This document shows positions 1 to 8,771 of a stretch of DNA of 64,000 nucleotides, in pieces (position 1 is the first letter of the stretch; every line of letters starts with the position of its first letter). Source of the stretch: CBDCXF01 sp965223755 (GTDB taxonomy: Bacteria > Acidobacteriota > Thermoanaerobaculia > Multivoradales > JAHEKO01); assembly GCA_965223755.1 (NCBI GenBank), contig CBDCXF010000001.1, positions 496,001 through 560,000 of the forward strand. The letters run 5' to 3'. Position numbers and translations under genes: made by a program. A model generated the notes under the pieces. The model made no database searches. It had not been told where the DNA came from and saw only the letters and a program-made list of their open reading frames with translations.

Positions 1-3000
1 TATTACAAACCGCGCATCGATCACGATCTGCTGCGCCAACACGGTGAGGGCTTGATCGGCCTCTCAGCATGCCTCAACGGAGAGGTGGCCGAAGCCATCC
101 AGCAGCGAGACGTGGACGGTGCTTCGGCGACAGCGCGCGAGTATCGCGAGATCTTCGGCGAAGAGAATTTCTACCTCGAGCTTCAAGATCATGGCATTCC
201 GGAGCAGGCCGCCGTCAACGAAGTCCTCCACGACATGGCCCGCCGTCTCGAGTTGCCTTTGGTGGCCACCAACGACTGCCACTACCTGGAGCAAGGTGAT
301 TCACTAGCCCACGACGTGCTGCTGTGCGTCGGCACTCAGCGCAACCTCGATGACCCGGATCGACTCAAGTACCACGGCAACGATTTCTACTTCAAATCAG
401 CCGCCGAGATGGCGGCACGGTTCCCCAACGATCCGCAGGCGATCGAGAACACTCTGCGAATCGCCGAGCGCTGCCGCCTTGAACTGCCCACCGGGCAGTT
501 TCATCTACCGGACTTTCCGGTGCCGGCCGGGAAGACGCTGGATGGATACTTGGTGGAAGTTGTCCACGACGGACTCGGCCAACGTCTGTCGGAGCAAAAG
601 CGGCGGGGCTCGTCGTTTGAACGAGACCTATACAAGCAGCGTCTACAGGCCGAGCTGGAAGTGATTCGCAACATGGGCTTTGCCGGATACTTCCTGATCG
701 TCTGGGATTTCATCCGCCATGCCCGGGACGAGGGTATTCCGGTGGGTCCGGGGCGGGGATCGGCCGCCGGCAGCTTGGTCGCCTACGCACTGCGCATCAC
801 CGACGTCGACCCGCTCGAATATGACTTGCTTTTCGAGCGCTTTCTCAACCCCGATCGGGTGAGTCTGCCGGACATCGATATCGACTTCTGCATGCGGCGG
901 CGCGGCGAAGTGATTCAGTACGTCGCTGAAAAATATGGACGCGATCGGGTCGCTCAAATCATCACCTTTGGAACGCTCGCCGCGCGGGCCGTGATCCGCG
1001 ATGTCGGGCGAGTGATGGGCATGCCCTACGCCAAAGTGGATCGCCTGGCTAAATTGCTACCGGAGAACACCAAGTCCTTGGGCCAGGCAGCTCAAGAGAT
1101 CGACGGCCTCAAAGCGGAGATTCGCAACGATCCTGAGGTGGCGCGCGCGGTCGAAGTCGGCTCCCGCCTCGAAGGGATCACCCGCCACGCCTCCCTGCAC
1201 GCCGCGGGAGTGGTGATCACACCGCAGCCGATCGAAGAGCTGGTGCCGCTCTACAAGACCAGCAAAGACGAAATCGTCACCCAGTGGGATAAGGACGTCA
1301 TCGAAGATCTAGGTCTGCTGAAGATGGATTTCCTTGGTCTGCGCACACTCACCGTCATTGACGACGCGGTGAAATTGTTGCGCACTTCCGGCACCGAACT
1401 GGATCTCGATGCCCTCGGACTGGACGACGAGGCGACCTACAAGCTGTTTGCCGACGGTCGTACCGACGGCGTATTTCAGTTTGAGTCCCGTGGCATGAAG
1501 CAGCTTCTGCGGCGCGCCAAGCCGACTCGCTTTGAAGACCTCGCAGCCCTCAACGCTCTCTTTCGTCCCGGGGCGCTCAGTGTTGGTATGGCCGATGAGT
1601 TCGCCGCGCGCAAAAATGGCAAGAAGAAGATTGTCTACCTGCTCGACGAGATGAAGCCGATTTTGGAAGAGACCTACGGCGTCATCGTCTACCAAGAGCA
1701 GGTGATGCAGATTGCGGTCGAAGTCGCCGGCTTCTCGCTCGCCGAAGCCGATGTACTGCGCAAAGCGATGGGTAAAAAGAAGCTCGAAATGATGGAGGAA
1801 CAGAAAGAGAAGTTCGTGGCCGGCGCCGAAGAGCGAGGGGTGGCCCGGGCCAAGGCTTCCGAGCTATGGGAATACATCGAGCCCTTTGCCGGATATGGTT
1901 TCAACAAGAGCCACAGTGTTGCCTACGCCTTGCTGGCCTACAAGACCGCCTACCTCAAGACCCACCATCCGGTGCCGTTTATGGCGGCGATGTTGACCTC
2001 GGAAATGGCCTCGAAAGATCGCGTTGGCAAGTACATTCACGAGTGCCGTTTGATGAACATCGACGTGCTGCCTCCCGACATCAACCAGAGCGACTGGTCG
2101 TTTTCGGTCGGCGACGGATCCATCCGTTTTGGTTTAGGGGCGATCAAAGGTCTCGGAGACGGAGCGGTTGAGGCAATTCTGGACGCCCGTCGAAAAGACG
2201 GACCCTTTGGCGGACTGGCGGATTTTGCCGGTCGCGTCAATCCACAGACGGTCAACGCTCGTGCCTACGATGTGTTGGCGAAGTCGGGAGCGATGGACTC
2301 ATTTGGCGCTAGTCGGCGGGCACTGGCTGACGCGCTCGAGAACGCCGTGGCCTACGGGCAGAGCAAGCGGCGGGACGCCGAATCCGGTCAGTCGTCTCTC
2401 TTCAGTGGCGGTAGCGAGCCGGAGTTCTCCTGGAACCAAGGCCAGCCCGAATGGGACGAGGAGCTGCGATTGCAATTCGAGAAAGAGTCCTTGGGTTTCT
2501 ACCTCACCGGCAATCCGCTGACCGAGTACGCGGAACTTGTAGCGCGTTTGGCGACCCACACCACCGCCGACATCGGTGACGAAAGCGAAGCGCAGGTAGT
2601 CATCGGCGGCGTCATTGGCAACCCCAAGCAGGTCAAGATCAAGAGCGGCCGCAATGCCGGACGCATGATGGGCCGGTTTATTCTCGAAGACCAGTTCGGC
2701 CGCTTGCCAACCACCGCATTCGCCGACGCCATGCGCCGCTACGGTCATTTGATCCAGGAGGGGAGTCGCGTCTTGGTCAAAGGAGTCGTCCGCGAACGGG
2801 GGGGCAACCCCGAGCTGACTCTTGAGTCCTTGGAGCTTCTCGATAACCACACCGGTGGTTTGAGCGCGGTGGCGATCGAACTGGCCCCTGAGTTGCCGCG
2901 CGACAAGATGCTCGAACTGCGCGACATCCTGACCGAAACCGCGGGGTCGACTCCGGTCGTTTTTGTGGTTTCGGCCAATGGCAGTCTGGTGGAAGTCGCA

Positions 3001-3108
3001 GGGGGAGGCCGCTATAAGGTGACCTTCGGAGACGAACTGGTCGGCCGCATCGAGCGGGTGCTCGGACCCGGCCGCGTTCAGCCCCGTAGCGCCAGCAAGG
3101 CGAACTAG
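1..3108 (+). CDS. dnaE: DNA polymerase III subunit alpha, 5'-truncated by the window
   Basis: Catalytic subunit of the replicative DNA polymerase III. The reading frame is open from base 1 (YYKPRIDHDLL...), so the start lies outside the window; about 1,035 residues are present and roughly 125 N-terminal residues (most of the PHP domain) are missing compared with the family. The polymerase core is intact: the catalytic Asp pair sits in PDIDIDF (window residues 291 and 293), the likely third Asp is in FEDLAAL, and the FNKSHSVAYA fingers motif is present. A C-terminal OB-fold region follows (VVIGGVIGNPKQVKIKSGRN). The protein ends 61 bases before the next gene on the same strand. The length and lack of an exonuclease insert indicate DnaE rather than PolC. 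Confidence 0.97.
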   Translation, partial: YYKPRIDHDLLRQHGEGLIGLSACLNGEVAEAIQQRDVDGASATAREYREIFGEENFYLELQDHGIPEQAAVNEVLHDMARRLELPLVATNDCHYLEQGDSLAHDVLLCVGTQRNLDDPDRLKYHGNDFYFKSAAEMAARFPNDPQAIENTLRIAERCRLELPTGQFHLPDFPVPAGKTLDGYLVEVVHDGLGQRLSEQKRRGSSFERDLYKQRLQAELEVIRNMGFAGYFLIVWDFIRHARDEGIPVGPGRGSAAGSLVAYALRITDVDPLEYDLLFERFLNPDRVSLPDIDIDFCMRRRGEVIQYVAEKYGRDRVAQIITFGTLAARAVIRDVGRVMGMPYAKVDRLAKLLPENTKSLGQAAQEIDGLKAEIRNDPEVARAVEVGSRLEGITRHASLHAAGVVITPQPIEELVPLYKTSKDEIVTQWDKDVIEDLGLLKMDFLGLRTLTVIDDAVKLLRTSGTELDLDALGLDDEATYKLFADGRTDGVFQFESRGMKQLLRRAKPTRFEDLAALNALFRPGALSVGMADEFAARKNGKKKIVYLLDEMKPILEETYGVIVYQEQVMQIAVEVAGFSLAEADVLRKAMGKKKLEMMEEQKEKFVAGAEERGVARAKASELWEYIEPFAGYGFNKSHSVAYALLAYKTAYLKTHHPVPFMAAMLTSEMASKDRVGKYIHECRLMNIDVLPPDINQSDWSFSVGDGSIRFGLGAIKGLGDGAVEAILDARRKDGPFGGLADFAGRVNPQTVNARAYDVLAKSGAMDSFGASRRALADALENAVAYGQSKRRDAESGQSSLFSGGSEPEFSWNQGQPEWDEELRLQFEKESLGFYLTGNPLTEYAELVARLATHTTADIGDESEAQVVIGGVIGNPKQVKIKSGRNAGRMMGRFILEDQFGRLPTTAFADAMRRYGHLIQEGSRVLVKGVVRERGGNPELTLESLELLDNHTGGLSAVAIELAPELPRDKMLELRDILTETAGSTPVVFVVSANGSLVEVAGGGRYKVTFGDELVGRIERVLGPGRVQPRSASKAN

Positions 3109-3169
3109 CGAGCGTGGGTCCTTTCCGATCTGTCCCACCACGCTGGGTCCTTGGCAGTGGTCGCCTCTA

Positions 3170-4231
3170 ATGTTGGAATCGCTAGCCTTTGATTTTGACC
3201 GCCTGCAAAGAGCTTTGGGGGAGGAGTGGACGCTGTGTATGGCAAAGATCTCTACGTCGGAACTACTGGCAGACGCGTTGGTGGTCGGGGGGGCACCGAG
3301 GAACGCTCTGCTGGGGCTGCCCGTTCGCGATCTCGACTTGAGTCTTCCCGATGACGCGACGGAAGTCGTACGAGGCTTAGAGAGCAGCGGGGTTGCGCGC
3401 ATTCGCGCTCTGTACCCACGATGGCGTACGGCCGAAATCGAGATCGAAAGTCGGCGGCTCAGCATTGCCTCCATGCGTGGCGAGATCTACAGCCGCCCCG
3501 GAGGCGTTCCCCAACTGACCTTTTCCACCGATCTCGCCGCCGATTTAGTCCGGCGTGACTTTCGCGTCAACACCGTGGCGGTTCCGGTACAAGGAGGCCA
3601 GGCGGTCGCCATCCAGGGGGCGGTGGGCGACTTCACGACACGCCAATTGGTTGAGTTGCACTCCCGTACCTATTTCGACGACCCCAGCCGTCTGTTGCGG
3701 GGAGCCCGGTACCAGGTGTTCTGTGAACTGACGTGGCCGGATTCGGCACGCCAACTGCGCCAGGAAGCTATCGAGGGTGGAGCCCTCGAACATCTGAGTC
3801 CAGTGTTGCTGCGCAAGGAGGTCGACCTGGCCTTTGCGCCGCCTCTCGATTCATCGGGCTGCAAAGGGGCCGAGGTCTTGGCGGTGCTGCACCGCTGGGG
3901 GCTGCTGCAGCGACTGGCACCACCTCTGGCATGGGATCGCGCTCGAGCGTTGCGATGGCGAAAGATCGATTCGCATTACCTGGAGGCCGAGATTAGTGAA
4001 CCGTTGTCGCCACGGGCCCGTCGCGAAGTTCTCTGGATGCTGCTGATGGAGGACCTGGATCCAGTGGCAAGAAGGCGCTTTGTCTTGGCGAGCGGAATGG
4101 GGAGCGAAGGAAGTTGGCTGCTGCGCATTGGGAGTCAGAGGCGAGAGATGGAGGCTTGCGTCAAGAATTCTGACGCGGTGCAAGGCCTTTCGTTGGCCGA
4201 ACGCACCTATTTGCGGACGCTGAGCCCCTGA
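3170..4231 (+). CDS. CCA tRNA nucleotidyltransferase / poly(A) polymerase family protein
   Basis: Class II nucleotidyltransferase, expected to add CCA (or A) to tRNA 3' ends. The fingerprint is clear: VVGGAPRNALLG, followed by the metal-binding DxD pair in RDLDLSL, then DLVRRDFRVNTVAV and YFDDPSRLLRGARYQ, which match the head and neck domain motifs. The protein has 353 residues, which suits the short bacterial class. Start choice is uncertain: ATG 3170 is used here, but in-frame ATG 3239 would begin MAKISTSELL close to the nucleotide-binding motif. Since the tRNA genes here already encode CCA, a repair role is likely (inference). Family motifs alone do not separate CCA-adding enzymes from poly(A) polymerases. 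Confidence 0.82.
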   Translation: MLESLAFDFDRLQRALGEEWTLCMAKISTSELLADALVVGGAPRNALLGLPVRDLDLSLPDDATEVVRGLESSGVARIRALYPRWRTAEIEIESRRLSIASMRGEIYSRPGGVPQLTFSTDLAADLVRRDFRVNTVAVPVQGGQAVAIQGAVGDFTTRQLVELHSRTYFDDPSRLLRGARYQVFCELTWPDSARQLRQEAIEGGALEHLSPVLLRKEVDLAFAPPLDSSGCKGAEVLAVLHRWGLLQRLAPPLAWDRARALRWRKIDSHYLEAEISEPLSPRARREVLWMLLMEDLDPVARRRFVLASGMGSEGSWLLRIGSQRREMEACVKNSDAVQGLSLAERTYLRTLSP

Positions 4232-4289
4232 TCGATCACCGACGATCCGAATCGTCAGGCATATGAGGATCGCCCCGTAGAATGCCGGC

Positions 4290-5057
4290 GTGAACGTTGT
4301 GTCCTTTTCACTCTTGATTCTTGCGGTCCCCGAGACGAGCATTTTTGCGTCGGGCGTTTTGGCATTGGCTCCTTTGGCATCGGGAGTGCCGTTTTCCGAT
4401 GATTTGGCACCGCCGCCGAACGAGATTGTGGTGGAGCGCGCCTGTGAATCGCCGGCCGCGCCCGATTCAAGTTACGAACGCCTTTATGTCGAGCGGCCGG
4501 GGACTCTGCGCCTGCAAGTCGAGACCGGGCCGAGAGCCCGCTGGCTGAGCCTGGGTATCGATCCTGCAGAACTGGACATCGTGGTGACAGCGATCCAAGG
4601 TGACCTCGACCGGCTGCGCCGACGCGGCGGGTTCGATCCGGGGTCGACCGCACCCGAGAGCCTGGGAGGCGAGGTTTGTCGTCTGTGGGTTAAGGACGGG
4701 GATATCCGCCAGCAAGTCGAGTATGCGACCCTCGACACCCTGTCTTTGGAGCTGGCGCGCATCGATCAGCGGTTGGATGAATTCGCTCGCCGCGTACGGG
4801 AGAATCCCGCTCCTACCTGGAACTTGCGGCAGCTCGAAATCGGTTCCTTGTTGCGGAGGCGCAGCGATGGAGTGGTCTTCGAGTACACCCGCAGTACCGA
4901 CGACGAACGGGGTGCCGAGTTGCGTGGAGTCGTGCAGCCGCTGGTTCTGTTCACGATTCGCGACGAGTTGCCCAAACACTATGACCTTGTTGGCGATCTC
5001 GTGGAGGATCTCGTTGATGACGGCATGGACGAACCGCCAGTTGGTCTCCGCCGCTAG
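4290..5057 (+). CDS. hypothetical protein with N-terminal hydrophobic segment
   Basis: I do not recognise the family. The 255-residue product opens with a hydrophobic stretch (VVSFSLLILAV, then FASGVLALAPLASG), suggesting export or membrane anchoring, although the segment lacks the usual positive charges. The rest is acidic and Arg-rich, with an amphipathic, probably helical middle (LARIDQRLDEFARRVRE) and a C-terminal VLFTIRDELPKHYDLVGDLVEDLV segment. The start is a GTG at 4290 without an obvious ribosome-binding site. It lies between the CCA-adding-type gene and rsmD, only 12 bases before rsmD, so it is probably co-transcribed with them. Coding status is supported by length and absence of a better overlapping frame; function is unknown. 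Confidence 0.6.
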   Translation: MNVVSFSLLILAVPETSIFASGVLALAPLASGVPFSDDLAPPPNEIVVERACESPAAPDSSYERLYVERPGTLRLQVETGPRARWLSLGIDPAELDIVVTAIQGDLDRLRRRGGFDPGSTAPESLGGEVCRLWVKDGDIRQQVEYATLDTLSLELARIDQRLDEFARRVRENPAPTWNLRQLEIGSLLRRRSDGVVFEYTRSTDDERGAELRGVVQPLVLFTIRDELPKHYDLVGDLVEDLVDDGMDEPPVGLRR

Positions 5058-5069
5058 GGCCAAACGACC

Positions 5070-5624
5070 GTGAAACCGGGTGTGCGCGTCAGTGGAGGCG
5101 AATGGAAAGGCCGACGCTTGTCGGTTCTGCCGGGAGTGCGGCCGAGTACGGCGGTGGTACGGGAAGCACTGGCGTCGCGCTGGCTGCCCAGCCTTGCTGG
5201 GGCTCGAGTTCTGGATCTCTACTCGGGTTCCGGGGTCATGATTTTGGAGTTTCTCGGCCGGGGTGCCGCTTCGGTGACCGCGATAGAAGGATCGAGCAAG
5301 GCTGCCCGGCGCCTGCATACCGTCATCCCCGACGATCGATCTGGCGATATTGTCGTCATCTGCGCTCGACTCCCGGCGGCGATGAACCAGTTGTCAGGGC
5401 GTTTCGATCTCGTCTTCGCCGATCCTCCATACGAACTGGAAGACCTCCAGCCCTTGCTGGGCCGCATCGCCGACCGACTGAGCGAGCAAGGAGAGGTCGC
5501 CATCGAGTCGGCCGTCGAACGGGCGTTGCCGGACGGCGTCGTGGGTACGACGGGAGCCAAGCTGCGGCTTCATGACAGCCGGCGTTACGGCGACAGTCGC
5601 CTAAGCCTCTACCAACCCGGCTAG
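5070..5624 (+). CDS. rsmD: 16S rRNA (guanine966-N2)-methyltransferase RsmD
   Basis: SAM-dependent methyltransferase modifying G966 of 16S rRNA during 30S maturation. The 184-residue protein shows the RsmD N-terminus (VSGGEWKGRRLSV...RPSTAVVREAL), the SAM-binding loop VLDLYSGSG, and the catalytic DPPY tetrapeptide in LVFADPPYELED. Length is typical. It follows the unknown gene by 12 bases and converges on rex, whose stop codon is 15 bases away, with no terminator-like hairpin between them. Confidence 0.93.
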   Translation: MKPGVRVSGGEWKGRRLSVLPGVRPSTAVVREALASRWLPSLAGARVLDLYSGSGVMILEFLGRGAASVTAIEGSSKAARRLHTVIPDDRSGDIVVICARLPAAMNQLSGRFDLVFADPPYELEDLQPLLGRIADRLSEQGEVAIESAVERALPDGVVGTTGAKLRLHDSRRYGDSRLSLYQPG

Positions 5625-5639
5625 CGCGTATCGAAAGGT

Positions 5640-6266
5640 CTAGAGGGAGTTGAGGAAGTACGAAAGTTCCTCAAGGTGAATGCGGAAGTCAACACTCTTG
5701 GTTCGCACCTCGGGGTGTTCGCGCAGGGCAATAGGAGCGAAATTGAGAACCGCTCGAATCCCAGATTCCACCATGGTGTCGTAGTTGGGTTGAGCTGCTT
5801 CGGCGGGTACCGCCAACAAACCAATGCGAATACCCGATGTGCGGATGACGCCGGGCATCTCGCTCGGAGAGCGGACCTCGAGATCGCCGAGGCGTCGACC
5901 GATCTTGGCCGGATCGTTGTCGAAAATTGCCGCGACGCGAAAAGAGTCTGAGTTGAAGCCGACGTAGCCGGCCAGTGCCGAGCCCAGATTGCCCGCCCCG
6001 ACAATGATCAAGTCGCGTTCGCGATCCAGGCCCAGGATGCTGACCAGGCGTTCGCTGAGTTGAGGTACGTCATAGCCGACGCCGCGAGTGCCCAGTTCGC
6101 CGAACTGGGCCAGGTCTTTGCGAATCAGCGATGCCGAAAGAGCAAATCGTTTGGCCAGTTGGCCCGAGGACACGGTTGCAATGTCATCTGCCTGCAAGCG
6201 ACGCAACGCCCGCAAATAGAGCGACAGGCGGTTGAGCGTAAGGGATGAAATATCGCGAGCCGACAT
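5640..6266 (-). CDS. rex: redox-sensing transcriptional repressor Rex
   Basis: NADH/NAD+-responsive repressor that controls respiratory and fermentative genes. The 208-residue protein has an N-terminal winged helix (LNRLSLYLRALRRLQADD...SGQLAKRFALSASLIRKDLAQFGELGTRGVGY) and a Rossmann domain with the NADH-binding loop IIVGAGNLGSALAGY. A swapped C-terminal helix ends the protein, as in the family. Start ATG 6266 has a Rex-type operator 15-34 bases upstream, implying autoregulation. It is co-directional with, and downstream of, tRNA-Leu(CAG). Confidence 0.95.
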   Translation of the reverse strand: MSARDISSLTLNRLSLYLRALRRLQADDIATVSSGQLAKRFALSASLIRKDLAQFGELGTRGVGYDVPQLSERLVSILGLDRERDLIIVGAGNLGSALAGYVGFNSDSFRVAAIFDNDPAKIGRRLGDLEVRSPSEMPGVIRTSGIRIGLLAVPAEAAQPNYDTMVESGIRAVLNFAPIALREHPEVRTKSVDFRIHLEELSYFLNSL

Positions 6267-6280
6267 GACAGCGTTCCGAC

Positions 6281-6300
6281 CTTGTGAAGATTGTCACAAG
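6281..6300. promoter_or_regulatory. Rex operator (autoregulatory)
   Basis: Perfect inverted repeat CTTGTGA-N6-TCACAAG (6281-6287 and 6294-6300). It matches the established Rex consensus TTGTGA-N6-TCACAA and lies 15 bases upstream of the rex start codon. Being directly in front of rex, it most likely mediates NADH-responsive autorepression. No second copy was seen upstream of other genes in the window. Confidence 0.85.
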
Positions 6301-6312
6301 CGGCGTCGGCAG

Positions 6313-6339
6313 CCAAGTTGTGGGAAACCAAGTTGTGGG
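6313..6339. repeat. short direct repeat between rex operator and tRNA-Leu
   Basis: Two exact 12-base copies of CCAAGTTGTGGG (6313-6324 and 6328-6339) separated by AAA. The pair lies just 3' of tRNA-Leu(CAG) and upstream of the Rex operator. The 15-base spacing is not an integral number of helical turns, so paired binding on one DNA face is not obvious. It may be only a small tandem duplication. Confidence 0.5.
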
Positions 6340-6361
6340 TTGCAAGTATGAAAAGAAAAGT

Positions 6362-6449
6362 TGGTGCGAAAGGGGGGACTCGAACCCCCACGACCGTAAT
6401 GGCCACAAGATCCTGAATCTTGCGCGTCTACCAATTCCGCCACTTTCGC
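6362..6449 (-). tRNA. tRNA-Leu, anticodon CAG
   Basis: On the minus strand the acceptor 5' arm GCGAAAG (6449-6443) pairs with CTTTCGC (6372-6366), followed by A73 and an encoded CCA (6364-6362). The anticodon stem-loop is CAAGA-TTCAGGA-TCTTG, giving CAG and leucine. A long variable arm, as expected for tRNA-Leu, and the T-arm GGGGGTTCGAGTCCCCC are both present. A strong promoter lies upstream at 6469-6497. Confidence 0.96.
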
Positions 6450-6468
6450 GCCTGCTCGCGCGGCCGGG

Positions 6469-6497
6469 ATTGTAGGGAGGTGCCTGTAGCATGTCAA
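6469..6497 (-). promoter_or_regulatory. sigma70-type promoter of tRNA-Leu(CAG), overlapping the rnr start
   Basis: On the minus strand the -35 box TTGACA (6497-6492) and the -10 box TACAAT (6474-6469) are separated by exactly 17 bases. The -10 box ends 19 bases before the tRNA 5' end. The -35 hexamer lies within the first codons of the divergent rnr gene, whose ATG starts at 6491. Confidence 0.85.
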
Positions 6498-8719
6498 ACA
6501 TGAGCCAGTCTCCTGAGGGCCAGACCCTATCGACCGAGGATCTTCTTTCCGCCCTCAACGCCGGCGGAAAGGGTGGCCTCGACCTGGCCGAACTGAACAG
6601 CCGGTTTGGATTGGACCAAGGCGACTTGAAAGCGCACCTTCAAGCCCTTGAGGCGGAAGGCGAATGCATCGAGCACCGAGGACGGTGGGCGACGATCGCT
6701 CATAGCGGTCTGGCTGCAGGGTTGGTGAAGAAACTGAGGCGCGGTGATGCCCTGTTGCTCACCGAGCCCCGCGGCGACGGAATCTTCTTCTTGCGCCGCG
6801 ACGATCTCGCGGGTGCGCGCGACGAGGACTTGGTCGCGGTTCGACCCCTGCCGCAACGCAGTCGTGGCCGTTCCCGACGTCCAGGCGAGTTGCCACCCGC
6901 CAGGGTGGTCAAGGTCTTGAGCCGAGGCCACCAGCGCGTCGTTGGCACGGTGCGTGAGACCGGGCGGTGGATTCGGATTCAACCTTTGGATCCAAGGCTG
7001 CAAATGACGGTTTGGGTGGCGGCGTCGGATTTTGGCAGTTCTCCAGCGATCGATTCGGTGGTGGTGGTGGAGCCTCAAGATCGCGCTTTCCGCGATGGTG
7101 TGGTGGGGCGACTTGAGCGCATGATCGGGGATATCAGCGACCCGTCTTTAGACGCCGAAACGGTGATCGAACAGCACGGCCTGCCGCACCGGTTCCCCAG
7201 CGCGGTCCTGGCCGAGTTGGGTGATGTGCCCAGCGACCCGCAGTCATCGGACTGGAGAGGGCGGAAAGATCTGCGGCACCTTCCGACTTTGACCATCGAC
7301 GGGGCCGACGCCAAAGACTTCGACGACGCGATCTCAATCGAGGCTGATTCGAGCAGCGCAAAGAAATCCGAACCGATTCGGCTCTGGGTGCACATCGCCG
7401 ACGTGGCCCACTATGTCGGTGAGGGCAGCGCCACCGATGGAGAGGCGCGCCTTCGTGGCACCAGCGTCTACCTTGGCAACCGTGTCGTCCCCATGCTGCC
7501 CGAAGCCCTATCCAACGGTCTTTGTTCGCTGCGCCCCGACGTTCCGCGCCTGACTGTTTCGGTGCGCCTGGATATCGACGCCGAAGGGAAAATACAGAAC
7601 CGCTTCTTGACCGAGTCGGTGATCGAGAGCGATCGGCGCACGACCTACGACGAAGTGGATCGCTTTCTGCGAGGTGAAGCGGTCGACGGCATCAACGGCA
7701 CGGCGCTCGAAGGCCTTGTCGACCAGGCAGCAACGCTTCTAGATCGGTTGCTGGCTGCACGCACGCAACGCGGTTCGATCGATCTCGAAATCGAGGAAAC
7801 GCGCGTAGAGACGGACGAACATGGGATTCCGCTGGCTGTTCGTCCGTTGCGGCGTACCCGAGCTCGGCGCATGATCGAGGAGTTCATGTTGGCGGCCAAT
7901 GAGGCGGTGGCGACCGAGTTGGAAACGGCTGAAGTGGCAGCCGTGCACCGCCACCACCCGGAGCCGTCTGCCGCCGCGGCTGGCGAATTGGGAGCGGCGC
8001 TCAAAAGCCTTGGTCTGGAAGCACCTCAGGGCCTGCAGCGTTTGCACGCGGGCGGCCTGCAGAACCTCCTCATCCAAGCGAAGGAGCTGGGTATCGAAGG
8101 GGTGACATCGAGGTGGATCCTACGCACCTTGCAGAGAGCACTCTACTCACCAGAGTCGGCGGGACATTTCGCTCTCGCACTGCGCCACTACGCACACTTC
8201 ACCTCACCGATTCGGCGGTACCCCGACTTGGTCGTTCATCGAGCGCTCAAGGCCTACCTTTCGGGAACCGAACTCGACCTCAACGAGTCCGAGTATGCAG
8301 AGATCGCGGCCCACTCGAGCGCCACCGAACGGCGCGCGGAGCAGGCCGAACGAGAACTGATGCTGGTGAAGAAACTGCGCATGTTGAGCGAACGAGAGGG
8401 CGATCGCTGTCCTGGCACGATCGTGGGGGTTGGCAAAGTCGGATTGTTCGTCGAAGTTGGCGAACTGCTCGTCGATGGCGTTGTGCCGCGAGTCGCTTTT
8501 ACCGACGATCGCTACCACTTCGAGGCGGAAAAGCACCGCTGGGTCGGTCAACGACGGGGAAGAACCCTGGCTCTCGGGGACCGAGTGGAGGTTGAAATCA
8601 CCAAGGTGGACATCGCGGCCCGTCGCCTGGATCTAGCTCTGGTCGATATGCCGGCGCGGGCTGCAAGAGACAAGAAAAACTGGAGGCAGGGGCATTCGCG
8701 CCCCCGCCGTCGGAGATAG
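6491..8719 (+). CDS. rnr: ribonuclease R (RNB family exoribonuclease)
   Basis: Processive 3'-5' exoribonuclease acting on structured RNA. Residues 15-60 look like the N-terminal winged-helix domain, followed by cold-shock-like segments. The RNB catalytic domain begins near residue 262 with TIDGADAKDFDDAIS, containing the metal-binding Asp cluster, and continues through the conserved HYAHFTSPIRRYPDLVVHR motif. A C-terminal S1 domain (RCPGTIVGVGKVGLFVEV) and an Arg/Lys-rich tail complete 742 residues. ATG 6491 is preferred because GGGAGG ends 10 bases upstream; ATG 6500 is an alternative. The first codons overlap the -35 box of the divergent tRNA promoter. Confidence 0.95.
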   Translation: MSNMSQSPEGQTLSTEDLLSALNAGGKGGLDLAELNSRFGLDQGDLKAHLQALEAEGECIEHRGRWATIAHSGLAAGLVKKLRRGDALLLTEPRGDGIFFLRRDDLAGARDEDLVAVRPLPQRSRGRSRRPGELPPARVVKVLSRGHQRVVGTVRETGRWIRIQPLDPRLQMTVWVAASDFGSSPAIDSVVVVEPQDRAFRDGVVGRLERMIGDISDPSLDAETVIEQHGLPHRFPSAVLAELGDVPSDPQSSDWRGRKDLRHLPTLTIDGADAKDFDDAISIEADSSSAKKSEPIRLWVHIADVAHYVGEGSATDGEARLRGTSVYLGNRVVPMLPEALSNGLCSLRPDVPRLTVSVRLDIDAEGKIQNRFLTESVIESDRRTTYDEVDRFLRGEAVDGINGTALEGLVDQAATLLDRLLAARTQRGSIDLEIEETRVETDEHGIPLAVRPLRRTRARRMIEEFMLAANEAVATELETAEVAAVHRHHPEPSAAAAGELGAALKSLGLEAPQGLQRLHAGGLQNLLIQAKELGIEGVTSRWILRTLQRALYSPESAGHFALALRHYAHFTSPIRRYPDLVVHRALKAYLSGTELDLNESEYAEIAAHSSATERRAEQAERELMLVKKLRMLSEREGDRCPGTIVGVGKVGLFVEVGELLVDGVVPRVAFTDDRYHFEAEKHRWVGQRRGRTLALGDRVEVEITKVDIAARRLDLALVDMPARAARDKKNWRQGHSRPRRRR

Positions 8720-8771
8720 ACTTCGCCGCGGGAAGCCGGCGCAGACCTGTTCTGGTGAGAGAGAAGGACGA

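Noticed and set aside
2299..3474. Long minus-strand open frame (391 aa) across the dnaE end and nucleotidyltransferase start
   Set aside because: It is antisense to conserved coding sequence in both genes and its translation has no family features; GC-rich DNA produces such shadows.
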